DNA of 64,000 bases from Rhizophagus irregularis (GCF_026210795.1 NC_089432.1:310001-374000); one strand, 5' to 3'; positions 1 through 10,759 are shown, counted from the stretch's first letter. Made by a program: numbers and translations. Notes: generated from the sequence alone by a model not told the origin.

Positions 1-640
1 AAACTATCCCCTTATAACTAAGAACTGGCTGAATTATTTTTAAGAAAGAATAAAATAATATATTAAAAATTATTTTCTTCCGGTATAATAAAACAGGTAA
101 TTACAGTACAGTCTACTCCTTTATAACGTTATAAGAAAATTCGTTAACATAGTATAACTCGGCGGGAAAATTTTGTATATTGTGGTAAATTGTATATAGT
201 ATTGTATTATGGATAACGCATGTCACCTTTAAGTCAATTAAAATGGAAATTCTTTTTCATGTTCTACTATAATAAAAAATATTGTATACATAAATTAAAA
301 CTATTATATCCTAGTTTATCTTTGGAGTGAAAACCTTAGGTGGATTTAAAGCTAAAAAATCATTTTTTAAATATCATGTCATGTAACACTAGAGAAGTTA
401 AATTTTCAATGAAAAATTCTTTCTCGAAATTTCTCTTAGGTTTATTGAATATAATAATAGAATTTCAAAAAAAATAATAAAAATAAAAATAAAAAAAAAT
501 GCGAAAATACATTTGTTATAAAAATTTAAATTTGTTACTTAATAAATTAAACATGTTATTGATTCAATATTAATGTTCAGCACGTAGTACACTGATAACT
601 TATTAGTCAAAATCATTTCTAAGAAAAATGCACATTGAAA
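1..640. other. AT-rich stretch without gene
   Basis: I see no coding region, only AT-rich sequence with short A and T runs. It is the 3' flank of the secreted-protein gene that ends at 644. Confidence 0.6.
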
Positions 641-643
641 TAA

Positions 644-1144
644 TTATGGAATATTCCGAAATACAGCCCACCCACAATATGCGCACGCTAATTCACTATC
701 ATCATTATCGCGATGACAGCTGTGATAGACTCCTGATGAGACCATAACTTCTGTTCCAGATGGCGGAAGGTTGCGAGGATCATAAGGTATTTGCATGGTA
801 TGTGGATTGCTTCCAACATACGTACTACTGTTTGTACCATTAAACATATCACTACTATAACCGTTCATGAAGATAGGATCAATGGCGTATATATAATAGG
901 CATGTTCTAAATCCCAATAATGCGAAGGGGAAATCATGAATTTATCGATGGCCTGGATAGGATCTGGTCCTTGGTAGGTGACGGTAATAACAGGCGCATT
1001 ATTAGAATCAACACTCCATCGAGCATCTGTAAGTCTAGCAGTAGTTTTGCTTGTACAATCCCAGGTTGTTTGTAGAGCGGAAGCTACGTTAAACATAAGA
1101 GATAAGGATATTACGAAAACAAAGTATTTATTTGGCTTTATCAT
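644..1144 (-). CDS. small secreted cysteine-containing protein
   Basis: Single-exon ORF of 166 residues read leftward from an ATG at 1144. The first 23 or so residues form a classic signal peptide: basic MIKPNK, a hydrophobic core (YFVFVISLSLMFNVA) and a likely cut after SALQ. The mature part has four cysteines (WDC, SCH, ACAYC), enough for two disulfides, is rich in Tyr, Asn and Ser, and has no membrane span or recognised domain. Seen: ORF, signal peptide, cysteines, and a TATA-like box about 60 bp upstream. Inference: an extracellular protein, possibly a symbiosis effector or a wall protein. I do not recognise the family. The G+C of the coding part is clearly above its flanks, which favours a real gene. 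Confidence 0.7.
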   Translation of the reverse strand: MIKPNKYFVFVISLSLMFNVASALQTTWDCTSKTTARLTDARWSVDSNNAPVITVTYQGPDPIQAIDKFMISPSHYWDLEHAYYIYAIDPIFMNGYSSDMFNGTNSSTYVGSNPHTMQIPYDPRNLPPSGTEVMVSSGVYHSCHRDNDDSELACAYCGWAVFRNIP

Positions 1145-1202
1145 CTTTATGTTATTATTGGGTTTATTAGGTTATAAAATTTTGGGCTTACAATTATATA
1201 TT

Positions 1203-1210
1203 TATTTATA
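1203..1210 (-). promoter_or_regulatory. TATA-like box for the secreted protein gene
   Basis: On the minus strand this reads TATAAATA and lies about 60 bp upstream of the ATG at 1144. The same octamer precedes several other genes in the window. The surrounding sequence is AT-rich, so chance occurrence is possible. Confidence 0.4.
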
Positions 1211-1733
1211 TATTTTTTTTAAGACGATCATTAAAATCTATCACTTCTTAAAATTCTTTCTTATTAATTTAAAATAATAAATACTTTTCGCTATCATCGT
1301 TTCAAAATACGTGAACATGTGAAATATGAAAAGCAAAATTTGTGATTTACAGTTTAGCTCAAGAAAGAATGATTTTTGAAACTCTTTTTAAATTTCATGC
1401 AAAAAAAAAAAAAACTCGTGGTTGGAGCATATTTGAATATATTCATGCATTTTCGAAAAAGGCGAGTCCTAATATACTTTTCTTTCAAAAAATGTGAACA
1501 TGTGAAATATGATTTTTGAAAACTCTCTTTTACTAATTAAAATAAGAATTTTTAAGTAAATTCTTTTTAAAATATACCATATAATTTTCAATTTTAAAAA
1601 ATATACCTTCTTTCATACTGGTTTTTAATTTTTAAAAAATATACCTTCTTCCATACTGGATCGTTGTTGGCGATAAATTAATTAGAAGTTTGAAAGGAAA
1701 AAAGGCCGAAATTGAAAAGACCGAAAAGGGATA

Positions 1734-2229
1734 GATTCCCGACATCCATTATATTTTCCCGACATGACATTATATTTTCCCGACATGACATTTTCCCGAC
1801 ATGACATTTTCCCGACATGACATTTTCCCGACATGACATTTTCCCGAACATGATATTTTCCCGACATGACATTTTCCCGAACATGATATTTTACCGAAAT
1901 CAAATTACAAAAAATGATTCACAAAAATACTTGATTTAACTGTAAAAAAAATAAAAATAAAAATAAATTTTATTTTATGTTTATTATATTCATTTAATTT
2001 ACTTTTTGCGTAATATTTTTTACTAATTTTTTTACTCGTTATTTATCATAAAACAATATTATCAATAAAACTAATTTTAAAAAATTTAAAATTTGCGATT
2101 TATAATGCATTATTGTTAAATACTATATACCTAATCAAAGTTACAGTTTCATAAATTGAATTCAAGAAAATGTCATGTCGCGATTTGTCTTTCGGGATAT
2201 TTATCGTCGGGAAAATGAATGTCGGGAAT
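1734..2229. repeat. foldback element with CCCGACATGACATTTT tandem arms
   Basis: The left arm (about 1734-1900) holds roughly eight tandem copies of a 16-bp unit TTTTCCCGACATGACA. The right arm (about 2165-2229) carries the same motifs inverted (TGTCATGTCG, GTCGGGAAAATG). The outer ends ATTCCCGACAT (1734-1744) and ATGTCGGGAAT (2219-2229) are perfect inverted repeats. The core between the arms is plain AT-rich DNA. No convincing target duplication. Further CCCGA motifs continue to about 2310. Likely a non-autonomous foldback-type transposable element. Confidence 0.65.
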
Positions 2230-2694
2230 TATATATATATATGTTACGTGTTATATATCTTTTCTAATAACCCGACTAGCCGAGTAACCCGAGTACCCGA
2301 CAATTCCGACAATAAAAATTATCAAGTGTCCACTATATTTCGAAATAATTGATTATCCTAATTGACAAAGAAATAGAAAAAGACGTATTCGAATACTTGA
2401 TCGATCAATGATCGACTTATCATTACAGTACGAGATATTTTAAAAGGTTGATTTAAAATAAATTCTTTTTAAATAAATTCTTCTATACTGGATCTGCTGT
2501 CATGAATAAGCTGTGTTAATTCAATAAAAAAGCTCATTTTGTGTATAATTTTCATTTTCATTTTCTTTTCTTTAATTTTTGCGCGTGTGTTGTATGTGTA
2601 TGATGCCTTTCACTAACTCATTTACTTTTCGTTGAGTATGATACTTAGAACTTAATTTGATATAGATTCCCATGGTCAATTTCTTGAGGATATG
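2230..2694. other. intergenic, CCCGA-motif remnant then promoter region
   Basis: Holds a few degenerate CCGAGTACCCGACA-like repeats near 2265-2310, then AT-rich sequence leading to the promoter of the gene at 2827. No ORF of note. Confidence 0.5.
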
Positions 2695-2702
2695 TATAAA
2701 TA
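2695..2702 (+). promoter_or_regulatory. TATA box, secreted protein gene at 2827
   Basis: TATAAATA lies about 125 bp upstream of the chosen ATG at 2827, with a pyrimidine-rich stretch (CTTCTTTACTTTAATCTCTT) between, as expected for a core promoter and start-site region. Confidence 0.45.
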
Positions 2703-2826
2703 ATCTCCAATTTTGAAATGCAAAGATAACTAACTTCTTTACTTTAATCTCTTTGAGTATACCTCTGTTTATTTGCGAATTGTGACAAAAATACCATCTA
2801 TTTTGTTATCTAGAACACCATCAGTC

Positions 2827-3655
2827 ATGCGTGTCTTTACCCTTATACTAATTCTCACATTAACCCTGGGTTTTTTAACCACAGCAGAATCTACTTATGC
2901 AATTCCGAAAATTTTTAAAGACATTCTCGTGTTTCAGAATGATTGGGATGTAATCGGCCCTTTTATGGAAAGACAGATTCCACAGTATGTGCAAGGCGCT
3001 GAGTCATTTACTCAATTAAAACAATTGTACGGAAAAGCTTTGCAAGCTTTTAGTTCAGGAAAAAACTATGCTTGGCGGTTTAAAAATTTAGGTCTCACTG
3101 ATGCTATTAAAACGTTCGATGCAACAAATATTGAGCTAGCCGTTTTTAAAAATATAGAAAAATTGAGTTCGAATGCAGTGTATAGTTTAGCAGACAAAAT
3201 AGCGAATGCGCTTAGATACGGAGGTAAAAATATTATTTTACTATGATGTTTAGAATATGTAATTCAAATGTACTGTGATTTACGACTAAATTATTCATTA
3301 TATTCGTAGTCAAAGTTGGAGGAAAACCAGTAGGTTCGTCATCAATTTTGAATTTTACCAAAAAAAATTGCTTTTAGATATAGTTAAATAGGTATATATA
3401 TATATATATAATTTTTTATTTTTGTTTTTCACTCTAGAGGTTACTATAGAAATGATAGCATCAGAGATGGGAGTAGCAGCTCAAGTTGAAGGTGAGTGAA
3501 AACTTGATATCACAGATTATATATTTCTGAAGACTATTAACTCTTTTTTTGTGATTAATATGACAGGCGCATCTGCGATCGAATCAGCAATAATAGGAAT
3601 TTCAGAAGAAGAAGCAGTATCAGCACTCGTAGCATGTATAATCGTGGCAGAATGA
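2827..3655 (+). CDS. three-exon secreted protein of unknown function
   Basis: Exons 2827-3223, 3438-3491 and 3567-3655 join to 540 nt, encoding 179 residues. Both introns are GT-AG: intron 1 GTAAAAAT to CACTCTAG, intron 2 GTGAGTG to ATGACAG, and both split a codon after its first base. I chose ATG 2827 (MRVFTLILILTLTLGF) because it starts a clean signal peptide with a cut near TTAEST; no upstream in-frame ATG exists. The mature protein looks helical (FKNLGLTDAIKTFDATNI; IASEMGVAAQVEGA) and ends with a small-residue hydrophobic tail rich in Ala, Ile and Val that could be membrane-active or buried. One cysteine only. No known domain recognised. Inference: secreted, possibly an effector. Without splicing the first exon runs on to a stop at 3244-3246, giving a shorter 139-residue form. 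Confidence 0.65.
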
Positions 3656-4267
3656 TCATTTATCGATCATTATTTATTCAATTATATCGTATTACTATAA
3701 TATTAATATGTGTTCAAATTTTATAAACAATTTAATATTTGCTTGAAATTACTTTATATTAAATTTTATTCAGATTACATCTTTACTGGCATCTTAAACG
3801 CAGAATTCTCTTGAAATGACGTTTTGAAAATAGATTTCTATAATAAGCCGTGTAAAGGACTTATATTTATTCGACAATGTGGCTTTTGCACTATAAATAT
3901 TATAATAATACTTTTTTTTCTCTTTTTAGTTAGTATTTATTTTTTTTATTATAAATTATTCGCATTCAAAATAAAATAAAAAGTAAATAATATGTACTTT
4001 TTCTTTTGTATTAAATATACCGAAATATATTTTTATGGAAACTAGGCCAAGTAAAAAAAAAGTATATTTGATGTTTAAAAATATCTTTTTTTCTCGTTAG
4101 AATTTAATTTCACATTAAATTTTTTAAGTATTAAGTACTAATATATTTAGTTTGTACACAAGAAATATGTTTTTTACCGCAAGCAATTTTTTAAGATAAT
4201 ACTTCTTTAAGGTAAACATATTCATTTATTATTTTACGTGAGCTCTATTTGCATGTCTTCGATCGGG
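3656..4267. other. AT-rich intergenic
   Basis: AT-rich 3' flank with T and A runs; no ORF, repeat or RNA gene that I can support. Confidence 0.5.
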
Positions 4268-4832
4268 ATCTCCCAAAAATCCTGACAACCATAATATCGA
4301 AAGTCTATAATAACCCCGACACCACAATCCCGATAAATGCGAATCCTAGTTGAATTAAAATCTTGACAGTCACAGAATCCCGATGATCTAAAATCTTGAC
4401 AGCCAAAATCCTGACTGAATTTTTAATGCAATTGTTTCTAATTTCAAAAGATTAGTAATTTAGTAATATACCGTACATATTAGTTAAAATAAAAAATTTT
4501 CCTTTTAATTTCATTAATAATATAGTAGTAACGTTAGTTAATTTGCATTAATATTAAAAAAATTCGCAACAATTTGCATTGGTATTGATAAAATTTACAA
4601 ATATTTAATCAAATAATTCAAATTATATTTTTAATTAGATAAATTAAGACTCGGTACTGCGCCGCTGTATTTTTAAAATTATTTGTTTAATTAGAAATTT
4701 ATAAAAGATTTATAATTTTTTTTTTTTTTTTGAAAAAAAAAACTTTGGGATTTTGAACGTCAAGAATTTCGGGATTTCGGTGTCGGAATTGTAGACTGTA
4801 AATACTCAATATTATGGTTGTCGGGAATTTGT
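4268..4832. repeat. foldback element with AATCCYGACA arms
   Basis: Left arm (about 4268-4420) repeats AAATCCTGACA / AATCCCGA / ATCTTGACAG motifs; the right arm (about 4742-4832) has them inverted (GGGATTT, TCGGGATTTCGG, GTTGTCGGGAATT). Reading the right arm in reverse complement, GACAACCATAATAT and the CCGACACC motif line up with the left arm over about 60 bp. The core is AT-rich. Same architecture as the element at 1734-2229 but a different unit sequence. Confidence 0.55.
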
Positions 4833-5017
4833 GGTAAACTCCTTTGATCACATATATAAATCTGACCTGATTGATCAGCTTTCTCGGATAACGGATAATA
4901 ACGAATTCAATATGACCAGCATGACGTTATCCTACGCGTCTCGTTACATGTTTTTTTTATATCATTTAGAAGAAAAATTTGCTCTTAAATATTTAATAAA
5001 ATAACTCTCATTAAGCT

Positions 5018-5212
5018 TTAGTCTTTTAATGGAGTCAAGACCATTTTGGCTTGCACTTCATTCAGCAAGTTTTTCCTAAATTTATTTATGGTATCAACCA
5101 CCTCTTCTGTAGTTGGTTCTTTAAAAGTTGCCGTCATTACGATTGATTTTTTTGATTTATAGATTTGTAGTTTTTTTTTGCACACCTTGATCCTACCGGT
5201 TTTGGAAAACAT
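5018..5212 (-). CDS. short hypothetical ORF
   Basis: A 64-residue ORF from an ATG at 5212, Lys-rich at first, then TATFKEPTTEEVVDTINKFR, which looks like ordinary helical protein rather than low complexity. No signal peptide or known domain. It may be a terminal exon or an element-derived fragment between the foldback and the mariner remnant. I do not recognise it. Confidence 0.3.
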   Translation of the reverse strand: MFSKTGRIKVCKKKLQIYKSKKSIVMTATFKEPTTEEVVDTINKFRKNLLNEVQAKMVLTPLKD

Positions 5213-5322
5213 ACCCAGGTAATGTAATACCTTTTTCTAGCAAATTTTTGAAGTATTTATGTTATTGTGACGTGATTTTAAGATAGTGCAAACACCATTC
5301 CAGAGCAATAGTATTTAATATA

Positions 5323-6249
5323 CAGACAAAAAAAATGGGAAAGGTGATCACGTGAATAAAATGATCTACATCGCCAAAAATAAACTGAATTTGTACCACT
5401 TAAATACATAATATCTGTGACTATGTTTGACTGTCTTTGCGTCCATTAACGCCCTTTATTTTCATGAGAAATTCCAAAACAATGGCTTGCGAAAAAAGAA
5501 AAACCTATAATAACATGATAAATTCTCATCAGACTTATGAAATAATGGTATATATAATATTAAATGATTACACAACCCATGTAATTTTTATTGTCAATTT
5601 ATAAAAACAAAAAAAACTAGTTTTTGGAGCATCCTAGAGGGAATGGAAGACCTAAAAAAAATTACCGCAAGTACATTCCGTACACTCAGTCAATATGTAA
5701 GACACAATACATTCTTTTCTACAAGAACTTTAGTAAAAAAAAACTTCACAAGGCAACTCCCAGAAATCTTTTGTACACATGTTTCTGAGGTCTCCTGGAT
5801 GCTTTGTGGTCGTTCATTGCTTGGTATTTCCAACAAGAAAACTACCATGCATAATAGTCATTTTTCCAAGCTCAGTCTAAAAGAAAATTCATCAGAAGTC
5901 TCAGGGTGGTCATGAGATAGCCCTGACCCAAATCCTATTGAAATTTATAAGATATCACAAAAAATAAGGCAGAAAAGCGAATACCAAAAAAATTTTAATT
6001 ATTTGGAAGAATTTGTGATGGAGAAATGCCAAAATATTCTAAAAATTATTATAATCGATATTTTAAAGTCAATTAGACGATGTTGTAAGTTAATTATTGA
6101 AATAATGGCGAATATATATAATATTAAAATTTTTTTTAGTAAAATCAGCTGATCTTGAGCTTTAAAATACAGTAAATTTCACGTTTTTTCATTAGTATAA
6201 TTGAACATTAATGATCAAAAATAAAATTCCCATTTTTTTTGCCACACTG
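5323..6249 (+). mobile_element. Tc1/mariner-type element, decayed
   Basis: A 927-bp element bounded by inverted ends CAGACAAAAAAAATGGGAA (from 5323) and, inverted, CAGTGTGGCAAAAAAAATGG (ending 6249), each flanked by TA (5321-5322 and 6250-6251), the target duplication of this superfamily. It contains a broken transposase on the plus strand. Confidence 0.75.
5643..6140 (+). pseudogene. Tc1/mariner transposase remnant
   Basis: Read forward, the 3' part gives WS-stop-DSPDPNPIE, which matches the SPDLNPIE block around the third catalytic acidic residue of Tc1-type DDE transposases. It is followed by a helical tail ending near an SIRRC motif, the usual place of the family's SMPRR motif. A second block, FQQENYH (about 5828-5850), resembles the family's QQDN-H motif but lies in another frame, so at least one frameshift and several stops separate the catalytic blocks. 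The N-terminal DNA-binding half is missing or unrecognisable. Dead copy; it could not supply transposase. Confidence 0.65.
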
Positions 6250-6292
6250 TATAAAAGAATAAAAGACTTTTGAAATTAATTATAGAATTGCC

Positions 6293-6975
6293 TAGTGGTC
6301 CGAACTGGTGATCTGTTGATCTGTACGGGTTTTATCCATTTGAAAAATTTCTTAACTGGTTTAAAATCTGTATCCGCCCATAACATAACCGGATATGCAA
6401 TTGCGGTTAGAAACAGATAGTATAATTAATTTAAAAGCTTAAATTTTGACATTTTTTTCGATGATAAATTGACAAATATGATTTTTTTATTTATATTTTA
6501 TTGCACAGTCATCAGCATGTAGTGTAATCCTTTCGTTTCATTTTATTTAATAAAGAAGGATTTTAATAATATAAATTAGTCCAACTACAATGAACCTCCT
6601 TTTTTTCTTCATTTTGTAAAGGTCCAGTGCTACTCTCTTTTTCTTCTGTTTCAATAAATAATTCTAAATATTTAGTAGGTTCAAAGGTAATACCTTTAGT
6701 AATTAAAGTACCTTTTCAGCACGTTGCTTCCTTTTTTAGTAATAACTTTTCACTTGATTTTCAACCGGTTATTAGTTATTTGGATATAGTTGAAGACATT
6801 TTGTCACAAAAAACACGAGAGAAATAAGAAAAATTAGAAATGAGGAAATATCCACCAGATATTCACTGAATATCCGCTGATCCAGTGAAACCTATCCATT
6901 TAGCAAACTTTCAATCTGGTTAAACGGATATATCCAGAGGATCACTGGATTGCGGATCACCGGTTCAGACCACTA
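6293..6975. mobile_element. hAT-like non-autonomous element with 8-bp target duplication
   Basis: Inverted ends TAGTGGTCCGAAC (6293-) and, in reverse complement of the right end, TAGTGGTCTGAACC (ending 6975). Flanking octamers are GAATTGCC (6285-6292) and GAATTGCT (6976-6983), a duplication with one mismatch. An 8-bp duplication and a TAGNG-type end fit the hAT superfamily. Both subterminal regions repeat GGATATCC/CTGGTTTAAA-like motifs in inverted order. No transposase; a 66-residue ORF at 6627-6827 inside is probably chance. Confidence 0.75.
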
Positions 6976-6983
6976 GAATTGCT

Positions 6984-8438
6984 GATCATTTTGTACTGAT
7001 AAGTGGAGCGGACCGGCAATTAAATTATTTTTTAGAGATTTTTTTTTTCCAGGATATTATCACTTTAATATTCAAATAATTAATGTTAATTGTTAAGAAA
7101 GAAATAAATAACTTTATTTTCCTGAAAACATTTATTCACAAAAAAGTAAGTAAAAAAAAGAAGACTATTAATATATTATAAACAATGAGATAAATTTAAT
7201 AAATCAGCTAATTCAAAATTTTTTCTAGAAAACATTTCTTTATGTATTTAGTATAAAAACAATAAAATAACCAAATGAAATAAATAATTTTTTGGATGTC
7301 CATTCGGCGAAATGTCCATTCGATAAAATGGCTTCGGTGAAATGGAATTCAGTGTATTTATAATTTATTAGTATCCAGGTTATGAAATAACAATTGGGTA
7401 AAAATGACCCATTTTGTATCCGTTTTTATGTTGATACATATATATCCTATTACCTGGGTAATTCAACCGAATTAAATTATGTCAGAATTAAGATGCTAAC
7501 TCTGACCAGAATTAAGGATGTTTACTAGTAAAATGCCTTCCGAAGTTATTATCATCCCACAAATAAAATTTTGACCGAATGAAATATTTATTACCTCTGG
7601 CTAATTATAATTATCAGTCAGAATTAATTGGTGTATTGATGGTTAATTGATGAGCTTTAACAATGTTTTTCTATAAGACTTCTTTATTTTTTAAAGTTTC
7701 AATAATATCAAAGTTTCATAAATTCAATGTTTAGAAAAAGAATTGATTTATTTCTGTCAGAATAGCAATTGACCTTGATTAAAATTGAACCAATTTTCAA
7801 ATTCAGTAAATTTGATCGATAAAACTTATCCAAATTGATCGACCATGTAAATGATAACTACTTTTTTCTAATTTCTGCACAAGAAAAAAGAAATATTTTG
7901 GAAACTTAATGAAATAATTAACGTTAATTAATAATAATATGATAAATAAAAAAATGTAGTTTTTTTTATAAATTTCAATCATAATTCCCTTTGGCATTAG
8001 AAATTTATGAAGTTTAATAGTTTGATTGAATGTAATATTTGGATAACTGTTAAAAAAACCTATATCTGCTAACATAACTGGGTAGGACAGACCCGGATAA
8101 AACACTAGATTCTATTTTTAAAATCGGTTAAAATGACTCAGACAATAGCTGAGATAATAATTTTAGAATATACTACAAAGGTTAGAGATGCGATCTGTAA
8201 TTCAAAATTATTAATTGTTTTATACTCTTTAATCACGTGATTATATTTTTCTTGATGCGATGTGCTGTGATTGTGCCGCATAGGGTACAAAAATTACATT
8301 TCAATAATGGCGGTCATTTTGCCATTTTGAAACGACCCTTTGAATATGTAACTCAGGGCAAATTTATGATGCCGGCCAGAATTACAAATTCATAACGTCA
8401 CGTGATATTTTACCACAAATTATGATAATTTTGGCCAG
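6984..8438. other. intergenic with repeat remnants
   Basis: No gene I can support. A short remnant at about 7293-7345 repeats ATGTCCATTCGGCGAAATG-like units. Motifs GACCAGAATTAAGG (about 7503) and GGCCAGAATTAC (about 8374) belong to a dispersed short-repeat family. The minus ORF at 7803-8105 is AT-rich low complexity and probably not coding. Confidence 0.45.
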
Positions 8439-8456
8439 AATCATGAGATCACATGA

Positions 8457-8640
8457 AGACATGATGGTGTCATGATGCTCTCAGAGCATCCCCGTTTCCC
8501 TTCTGTCCCTTTTCACTTTTATCACCAAGGTGACATCGCCTTGTAGCGGCTTGTTAGAGTTACGTTTGATTTTATTTATTAATTTCTTTGTAATTTGTAC
8601 TGTCACTTTGTGAAATAAAATTAAATTAAAATTAAAATTA
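8457..8640 (+). mobile_element. short retroposon (SINE or truncated LINE) with target duplication
   Basis: A 184-bp insert flanked by identical 18-bp repeats AATCATGAGATCACATGA (8439-8456 and 8641-8658). It ends in an A-rich tail, ATAAAATTAAATTAAAATTA-like, directly before the right repeat. The body is clearly higher in G+C than the flanks (GCATCCCCGTTTCCC, GGTGACATCGCCTTG). This is the signature of target-primed reverse transcription. No ORF, no clear pol III boxes. Confidence 0.75.
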
Positions 8641-8960
8641 AATCATGAGATCACATGATGTAATTTAAATGACAACCTCGAAATGACTGTACTAATGATC
8701 CAAGTCACTTTGCTATCACTGCTAAAATTCAAAATCAATTTGAGAACCATTCCCTACTAATTAATGAATGATAAATTAAAATGACTTAAATTTTTAATAG
8801 GATAACAAATAATGATTTTTCATGATTGCGCGAATACTTACAAAATCAATCGCGTTATAATAATTAGTTGTGTAAACCGATGAATAAAATTTACATAGTA
8901 TTTTAATTGCTCCACTTTGGATTTTTTTTTCTTCTTATGGTTCAGCGGATGGGTCGCATT

Positions 8961-9268
8961 CATTTCACTGACATTCACCGACAATTATCTGACAGACGTT
9001 TCACCAACAGGGTCATTTCGCAGACAATTGTTTTGCCGACAATTCTCTCACCGACAAGGAAATTTAGGATTAAAGTTAGTGTTAGGTAAGAAAATTAGGT
9101 TAGGATTAGGCTAGTATTAGGTTAGAGTAAGTGGATTAGGATTTCAAAACTATTGGTGAAATGACTGTCGGTGAAATGATTGTTGGTGAAACATCTGTCG
9201 GCGAGATAATTGTTGGCGAGATAATTGTCGGTGAAATGATTGTTGGTGAAATGATTGTCAGTGAAATG
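8961..9268. repeat. foldback element with CATTTCACCGACAAT arms and TTAGG-rich core
   Basis: Ends are a perfect 13-bp inverted repeat, CATTTCACTGACA (8961-8973) and TGTCAGTGAAATG (9256-9268). The left arm has about six degenerate units with ACCGACAATT; the right arm has about seven units of GTCGGTGAAATGATT. The core (about 9060-9145) is a run of GTTAGG/GATTAGG motifs. ORFs across the arms are products of the 15-bp periodicity. Confidence 0.65.
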
Positions 9269-9768
9269 ATTTTAAAAAGTTGTCCGTTTGCTCAACCTTT
9301 TATAGGAGGAAATACTGTAAACAGGTCAGAAAAAGAGAAACACGGAATCAAATTTATACTTATGGTCTAGAAAGATCGACCTTCTTTATACACTGGTAAC
9401 GAGATGTAAAACCTGGACATCGTACTGAAGTTGATTGTTAAGAAGTCCGATTCTAGTTTAAGATAATCATTTTTAAGATATTTTAGTTTCCTAAAAGCCG
9501 AAAAATAAATTTTATTGTGCTTACCGTTTACTTGATATTTCACTGGTAATGATTTGGCTCTGCTGAAGGTTCTGATCCGAAGGTCTCCAGAGAAAGAATT
9601 CTGTTAACAAGAAGTTAAATCGAGCTAAAGAGGGAGCTGGAAGTCACGAAAACTTGAAAATAACAATCAGAAGTAGGTTAAAGGAACTTGGAGGATTGTC
9701 TGTAGAGTAGTAGATTGCATCAATGTTCCAGTATGATATAAACTGTACTTGCCGCCATACCATTGGAG
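9269..9768. other. intergenic
   Basis: A slightly G+C-richer patch at about 9560-9720 has a 43-codon open stretch (NKKLNRAKEGAGSHENLK) without ATG; it may be a gene scrap. Nothing else seen. Confidence 0.35.
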
Positions 9769-10532
9769 AATCCCACTCATCCCATTACCCATATTCCATT
9801 CCATGTCACATTATCCTAATTCTATATCCCCATATCACATATCCTAATCCCATATCCTAATTTCTTTTGTATTTATTATATTTATTATATTATTTTTACC
9901 ATTAGTTATTTTTATACTGTATATATTTTAATGATAAATAATATACTGTACAATTAATAATAAATAAATGCTTAATTAAATTCTTTGATATTTAAATTTT
10001 AACTTTGAGAATTATATATTGAATGATGAAAATATAAATCTTGATGGAATAAATAATTGTTATTTAGAAATCGCTTTATCAGCAAGTATGTCGGGTAATG
10101 ATTCTGATAAAAGTTTCAATTATTCATGAGAATTTAAAATTTGATATTGATGAGTTGATAAATAATAACAATATAAATATTGTGATATTTTGAAATAAAA
10201 ATAATCTCTAAAGTGATAATATAAATAAAATTTTATTTTATATGCAATTAAAAACAAATAAATTTATTATCGTACATCGTAACATCTAGTCATGTAACAC
10301 TGCAAATATTAATGTTTTTATAAATTTAAAATATGTCAATATACTGTACAAACAAAAAAATATATAATAATAATGTAATAATAAAATTTAATGAGGAATA
10401 GGATATGGATTGGGATATGGGATATGGGATTGGAATTGGTACGGGATATGAAATCGGGTATGGATTTTTTTCGGATATGGGATTTAAGATATGAATTTGG
10501 GATTTTATAGTATGGGATATAGGCGGTGGGAT
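9769..10532. repeat. foldback element with CCCATATCC arms
   Basis: Left arm (about 9769-9863) consists of AATCCCATATCC-like units; right arm (about 10392-10532) is the inverse, GGGATATGGGATTGG-like units. The core is AT-rich. Same build as the foldbacks at 1734, 4268 and 8961, with a fourth unit sequence. Confidence 0.6.
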
Positions 10533-10759
10533 AATTATACATTACTTCATTAAATGAGGTCATTTGCACCAATATTTAGTGATTATATTGCGTAATTTCC
10601 AATTGGCTCTTTAACATTCAAAATTATCGAGAAAAAATGTTCGTATACCATATTTCGAAAAAAAAAACGTTTATTTTATACAAACAAAAAACAACTTTAT
10701 AGTATTGTTAAAATTTATAATTTATACAATATTTATTTAAATTTTACTACTCTATAACA

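Noticed and set aside
1678-1903. Two overlapping minus ORFs with MSCRENVMSGK repeats
   Set aside because: They are translations of the 16-bp tandem units in the foldback arm; both frames are open only because of the repeat.
9060-9145. Interstitial telomere
   Set aside because: The TTAGG motifs are irregular and lie precisely between the arms of a foldback element, so they are part of that element rather than a telomere scar.
8907-9370. ORFs with VGEMIVGE repeats and related frames
   Set aside because: They cross the arms of a foldback element with a 15-bp period.
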